Below are positions 59,551 to 64,000 of a DNA stretch of 64,000 nucleotides, piece after piece. How positions within the stretch are numbered: the stretch's first letter is position 1; every line of letters starts with the position of its first letter. Location of the stretch: assembly GCA_016748015.1 (NCBI GenBank), contig JAAOMT010000003.1, positions 1,225,187 through 1,289,186 of the forward strand, written 5' to 3'. The notes under the pieces were generated by a model. It was given only the letters and a program-made list of their open reading frames with translations. It had not been told where the DNA came from and did no database searches. Both the position numbers and the translations under genes were made by a program. The stretch is from Geosiphon pyriformis (Eukaryota > Glomeromycota > Glomeromycetes > Archaeosporales > Geosiphonaceae).

Positions 59551-61204
59551 GTTATTAATTAAATAAAAACTTTAATATATATAGTATATTAATTTTTTAT
59601 CAAATCAAATTTATATTAGTGGTTTTTTATTGCTTTAATTAACATCTTCAAAGTAATATATAAATTACATTAATATTATTGTCTAATTAAAAAATTACTA
59701 TTGTCTACAGCCAAATTAAAACTTATTATCATAATTGGTATTTATAATAAAAAATTAGTACTTATTAAAGCGAAAAAAAAAACACAAAAACAGTGCTATT
59801 AAAAATGGTTAAAGAATTTTTTTTTTGAAATTATAAAAAGATTAATTGTTAAATTAATAAAATATTAATTAAACGTTAACTTAAAATTATTATAAAATAA
59901 GAAATAAATTTTATTATTAATTTAATATTTATTAAGATTTTATAAATCATATTAATTACTTAATTATTAATTTTTATATTAATTATTATAATTTGTATAT
60001 TGCTATAGTTTAGATAGTGGTTGGGCTACACTCGTTAAATGCTTAATAATAATAAAAATTATAAATAATTTGTATTAATTTACAAGTATAATAAAATGTT
60101 ATAATTAGTTTATACAAAAATATTAAAATATATAACAATAAAAATTTTAAACAATTTAAATTTAAATTTGTAAAAAAATTATTAAATTAATAAATATTGA
60201 ATAAAATTAAATTTATTTAAAAAAAAGTTTAAAACATAAAATAATATTGTAAAAAGTTGTATTAAAAATATATATTAATAAATAAGTTAAAAGTTTAATA
60301 ATTAACATAAATACATTTATTAAAAAAAATTTTGATTAATAAAAACAAAAAAATTATTATTTTTTTCAATAAAATTTAATAAATTTAGATTTAATTAGTG
60401 CACAAAAAAATTTTATAGAAAATTTTTATTAAATTACTTATTAATTATTTATTATTATTATTTTTAAAAAATTATAAATATATTAAAAAAGTATTTATTT
60501 ATATAAAATATATATTATTTTATTAAAGTGCTTTTATTATACAAATTATGTATTATTGTACTAAATAATTTTATATGAATTTATATATATAAAAGTTAAA
60601 ATATAATATTTTAAGAAATTTATAAAATAATAATAATCAAAATATGTATTTAATAAATATATAAAAAAACATATAAAAATACCATATTAAATTCAGATAA
60701 TTTAAATTTTAGCTAATTTATTGAAATTAAAAATTAGTTGATTTTAACTTTAATTAAATTATTATATAATAATATATATTATATTTTACAAATTTAATCA
60801 ATTAAGAATTTACATAATATTATAAAATTAAATAATATAAAAATAAATTAATTTTATAAAAATTAATCAATATAAATTATAACAAATACATAAAATATTA
60901 TAATTATTATTAAAAATATTAAATATTAATTAAAAATAACTATAATTAAATATAAAAAACAATTAATTTTTTTATAATTAAATAAATTGTTATATATTAA
61001 TAATAAATAATATTAAGTATTATTACTATTTTTTGCATAATTTTTTAAAAAATTAAGGCTTATTAAGCAATATTTTAAAAAAAAATTTTGTGTACTTTTT
61101 TTATTTTTATTTATTATAATTTTATAATTTAATATTTATATATATTACAAATTTTTTATTATTTTAAATATTTTTATATTAATTACAAGTCTTAAATATT
61201 TTTT
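59551..61204. other. AT desert
   Basis: About 1.65 kb of very AT-rich DNA, broken by a relic LINE tail at about 60012-60057. No gene was seen. Confidence 0.65.
60012..60057 (+). mobile_element. Relic LINE 3' end
   Basis: The words TTTAGATAGTGGTTGGGCTACACTCGTTAA, then an AATAATAATAAAAAT tail, match the LINE 3' UTR of copies A and B. The sequence upstream is too decayed to align by eye, but may be the rest of this copy. Confidence 0.65.
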
Positions 61205-61331
61205 TTTTATTTTTTTTAACGAGTGAGGTCCAAACGCGACCTAATGCTATACATCATACAAATAATCTAAACTAGGTGCGAATCATGCGCTTTCTACACG
61301 TGACCAGCCATTCGGACCAGTCAGGACTACA

Positions 61332-62000
61332 TTATATACCTATATACACAGAAACTGGATCTCCAATACCTGAAAAAAATGGACAAAACTTACGAAACTC
61401 GAAACTAACTCCAAAAGCCTCAGCCACTCCCAGCAATCTGACCACACTAGCCGAAAACACCATAGGCAAACCAGAAACTGAAGCAGGAACAAAGCCATCA
61501 CGTGAAATCAAACTGTGCCTTTCCATAAACGTATGGTGTCTGGCCCAGACCAACCAAACATCATCCCAAAATGCTAAACAAAACCCACGCACAAAGCTCA
61601 CAATTCTCTTAGCACCTTTCTTAAAATCTTTAAAGACTGAGACAGACTCACAAAACCATTCATCAAAAACAAAGCCCTTACACAGAGTAACACCAACTCC
61701 GACCTCAGAAACACAAGAAGCCAAGACCTGTAAGACACATGAAAAAGAGCGAGAAAGACCAGAAAGAGTCTCCCAAGCCGAAGCATGTGCACCCAGCAAA
61801 CAAGCATGGCCAACAGCATCCTGAGGACATGAAAAGACATGATCCGAGGTCTCAATGTCACCACAAAACAGACAGACCACACTGGAGTATCTCTTATTAT
61901 ATAAACGCTTGTGCACAGCAACAGGAAGCCAATGATGGAGAGCCTTCATAAAGTAAGTACAACAGCCTGCCATGTGCATGTTGGTAAAACCAGATGCCAA
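61332..62000 (-). pseudogene. C-terminal region of LINE D
   Basis: 222 open codons after a stop at about 62014. Contains WLPVAVHKRLYNKRY and CLFCGDIETSDHVFSC (CX2CX6HX4C), then a long helical part to SVYIGI. The codon before this frame is TGA where copy C has Trp (IWHSDL), one G-to-A change. Confidence 0.85.
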
Positions 62001-62015
62001 ATAAGAATTGGGGTG

Positions 62016-62560
62016 TCACACCATAGAAGACTTAAACCAATTGATATCAGCACGTAAACTATCATCTACAACACGAAAACCAACTCCAATCTCCCAACAA
62101 GCTCGATGAACTAACCGGAAAACATTACAAACAAAGTGTCTAGAGTTACCAAAAACTGCTGTACCACCAGCACATAGAAAACGTTTACTGACTAAATGAG
62201 GTAGGTGCCAAGCAGAGAAAGCAGTGCCTTTGGCAAGCATATCAGCATGCTCGTTGCTTGAAACACCTGAATGACCTTTCACCTTAACCCAATTCACATC
62301 CAAATTCTTTTGACGAATAACGGTGGCAATGTGACGATGCTCGATTCAACAGCAGTTCCTGAAATCCGGACAAACCAGCGAAGACTCCGACCTGCATGCA
62401 TTCAAAGCAGCCTGGCTATCCGAGAACAAGTCAATCGAACAAAAAAAAGGAACACACTCAAGGGCCAAAGCTATGGCTTGTAGTTCTGTTAGAGTAGAAG
62501 AAACCAAACCAGACACCCCAACACCCAAACCCAAGTTAATGTCCTCAAAAAAACGGCAGC
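62016..62560 (-). pseudogene. RNase H domain of LINE D
   Basis: YTDESLSGLG (end of the long frame, about 62588), TELQAIALAL and LFSDSQAAL (frame 62346-62534), WVKVKGHSGVSSNEHADMLA (frame 62016-62303): all four DEDD residues are kept, but spread over frames by one shift and a stop. Confidence 0.85.
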
Positions 62561-63997
62561 ACCTGCTCTCATGTCAACAGTGCCCAGACCAGAAAGAGAT
62601 TCATCCGTATACACAGAAAGGCGGGCAGCATCAATGGTCAGCAAAGTGTCACGAATTACACCAAAATCATGAGAAAGACGAATATCAGACACAGCATGAC
62701 CATCCACCAAAGAAGAACTTGAGGAGAGAAGCACAACGCTACCAAGAAAGCGAACGGAAAGATCAAACCAGAAAGGGACTGGGCCACGAGGGTCCAGTCT
62801 CTTCCAACACCTGAAGGTCCTCCAACTGAAAACATCACCATTACAGTCACAAAGCTGTTCCACAAAAGCAACTCCATAATGCTTGAGCGAAGAAACGTAC
62901 TTGAAAAAACAGGATTCACCAAGAACCAAAGACATAGAAGTACCACGCCGATGACGAAAAGCACAAGTTAGAGGGCCTCCCAAAGACAAATCACACCCAG
63001 AAAAAATGTGAACCACACCTGCCAAAAAATTATCTGAGGGACTGATACCAACACGAGCCGGAAACAGCAAGGGATGATGAAGACGCCAGCTGAGAACCTG
63101 GAGGTCATGAGACCTATGAGAAAACAAGCGACCCAAGACACCAGTAGAATTTGCAAAAGCAACAATGGAGGCCAATTTACTCTCAGCCTGGATCTGTTTG
63201 AAAGTTTTTAAATTGTACAAAGAGGGGTGATGAAGTGCATCACTAGGAAAATCACGTGGCAATCCAGACTTAGACTTTAAGACCTTGTGTACCAAAGCAT
63301 CCCATTTATTACAAACACCAACAGAAACAAAACTGAACTGAGTCCTGTAGCTGATAATAGGGAAAAGAACTGCAGACACCAAATAAGCACACTGTTTGTC
63401 CGAAATCGCCTTTTTCAAAACAAGATTCACAAAAAACCGTACATCAGCCTGAGCTTTAGCCAAGCTAGGCTTTAAAAGACCCTCAGAAGACAAAAAAATA
63501 CCCAAATAGCAATGAGATTCCCCTCTCTTGGCAATGAAAATAGGCACACCACTGATAGTTAAATGAGGATCCAGCACCTGGCAATTGATGGGGATGGCCA
63601 CCGTTTTGTCATTGTTTACAGAAATATCGTTAAACCTAAAAAACTCATTAGCAACATCAAGGATGCGTTGTATAGCAGCCTGGCTGCTACCAACCCAAAT
63701 AGTATCATTGACAAAAGTGCCAGCAGCAAGAAATGAAGACAGCCCAGCTTGAGGATCCACCCGGCCGGTTCTTGATATGAAATTAGAATTCAACCTGTAG
63801 CCATACACACTATTCTGTCTCTTGACCTCACACAAAAGTGAATCATAAAAAATACACCAGAGAAGAGGTGAGAAGACTTTTCCCTGATCCAGCCCATTGT
63901 GGACACAATACCCATCAGTTAAGCCAAAGTCAGTTATCACTCTGTTGACGTGACCATTGTGAATACTGCCAAAAAATCTAATAAACCTGTCACACAT
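62561..63997 (-). pseudogene. Reverse transcriptase of LINE D (FVND)
   Basis: A long open frame from the window edge. DGLxQGKVFSPLLWCIFYDSLL (motif B), then GTFVNDTIWVG: motif C has Asn in place of the first Asp of FVDD (AAT at 63707-63709); copy C keeps FVDD. Thumb and connection follow (YLGIFLSSEGLLKPSLAKA, HHPSLYNLKTFKQIQ). The missing catalytic Asp should inactivate RT although the frame is open. Confidence 0.9.
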
Positions 63998-64000
63998 TTT

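Larger units (their letters stand above)
61205..64000 (-). mobile_element. LINE copy D, 3' 2.8 kb (continues beyond the window)
   Basis: The best preserved LINE copy here: RT from the window edge, RNase H, C-terminal CCHC region and 3' UTR (reverse of GAGTGAGGTCCAAACGCGACC near 61221), ending in an A-rich tail at about 61205. It contains one frameshift (about 62530) and several stops (about 62346, 62014). The upstream end and any target duplication lie outside. Confidence 0.9.

Noticed and set aside
62271-62814. Plus-strand frames over LINE D (for example 61276-61824, 62473-62814).
   Set aside because: They are antisense shadows of the minus-strand LINE protein, which has clear RT and RNase H motifs.

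Overview
The window is eukaryotic nuclear DNA, most likely from an arbuscular mycorrhizal fungus close to Rhizophagus irregularis (Glomeromycota). The reasons are extreme AT-richness broken by small gene islands, genes with many short GT-AG introns, fungal gene content (a Sho1-type osmosensor, a fused siroheme synthase), and abundant LINE and Ty3/gypsy elements of types I associate with that genus. The species call is an inference from pattern, not from a search.

Layout. 1-6301: Ty3/gypsy element 'Ty3-A' on the minus strand, cut by the window edge, with its 5' LTR at 5209-6301. It sits in LINE copy A (6302-6996, +). 6997-9085: AT-rich DNA with a possible palindromic non-autonomous element and a LINE copy decayed almost to pure AT. 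9583-13706: gene island 1, holding a RING-H2 E3 ligase (+, 6 exons) convergent with a ZNHIT2-like HIT zinc-finger gene (-, 7 exons). 13707-24016: AT desert with one short 5'-truncated LINE copy (B). 24032-41058: LINE copy C (-), nearly complete, with a 15-bp target-site duplication, split by a complete Ty3/gypsy element 'Ty3-B' (30096-40329, -) with two LTRs. 41242-43682: solo LTRs of both Ty3 families. 43683-46060: AT desert. 46527-58955: gene island 2, with SHO1-like, arginyl-tRNA synthetase and siroheme synthase genes on minus, then a divergent 16-exon DENN-domain gene on plus. 59551-61200: AT desert. 61205-64000: LINE copy D (-), running off the edge.

Both Ty3 families carry, between protease and reverse transcriptase, a cysteine-rich module followed by a dUTPase domain. 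The apparent order is Gag-PR-Cys-DUT-RT-RH-IN, plus in Ty3-B an unexplained reading frame after integrase. Nearly all the damage I could compare between copies (lost catalytic residues, stop codons) is explained by C:G to T:A transitions. One AT stretch (8415-9085) can still be aligned with the LINE, so at least part of the desert looks like the end product of that decay.

The host genes are housekeeping: protein turnover, R2TP/U5 snRNP assembly (by homology), osmosensing, tRNA charging, sulfite-reductase cofactor synthesis and Rab activation. No operon-like logic links them. Exon coordinates were built by hand from splice signals and checked for phase; no transcript evidence was available.
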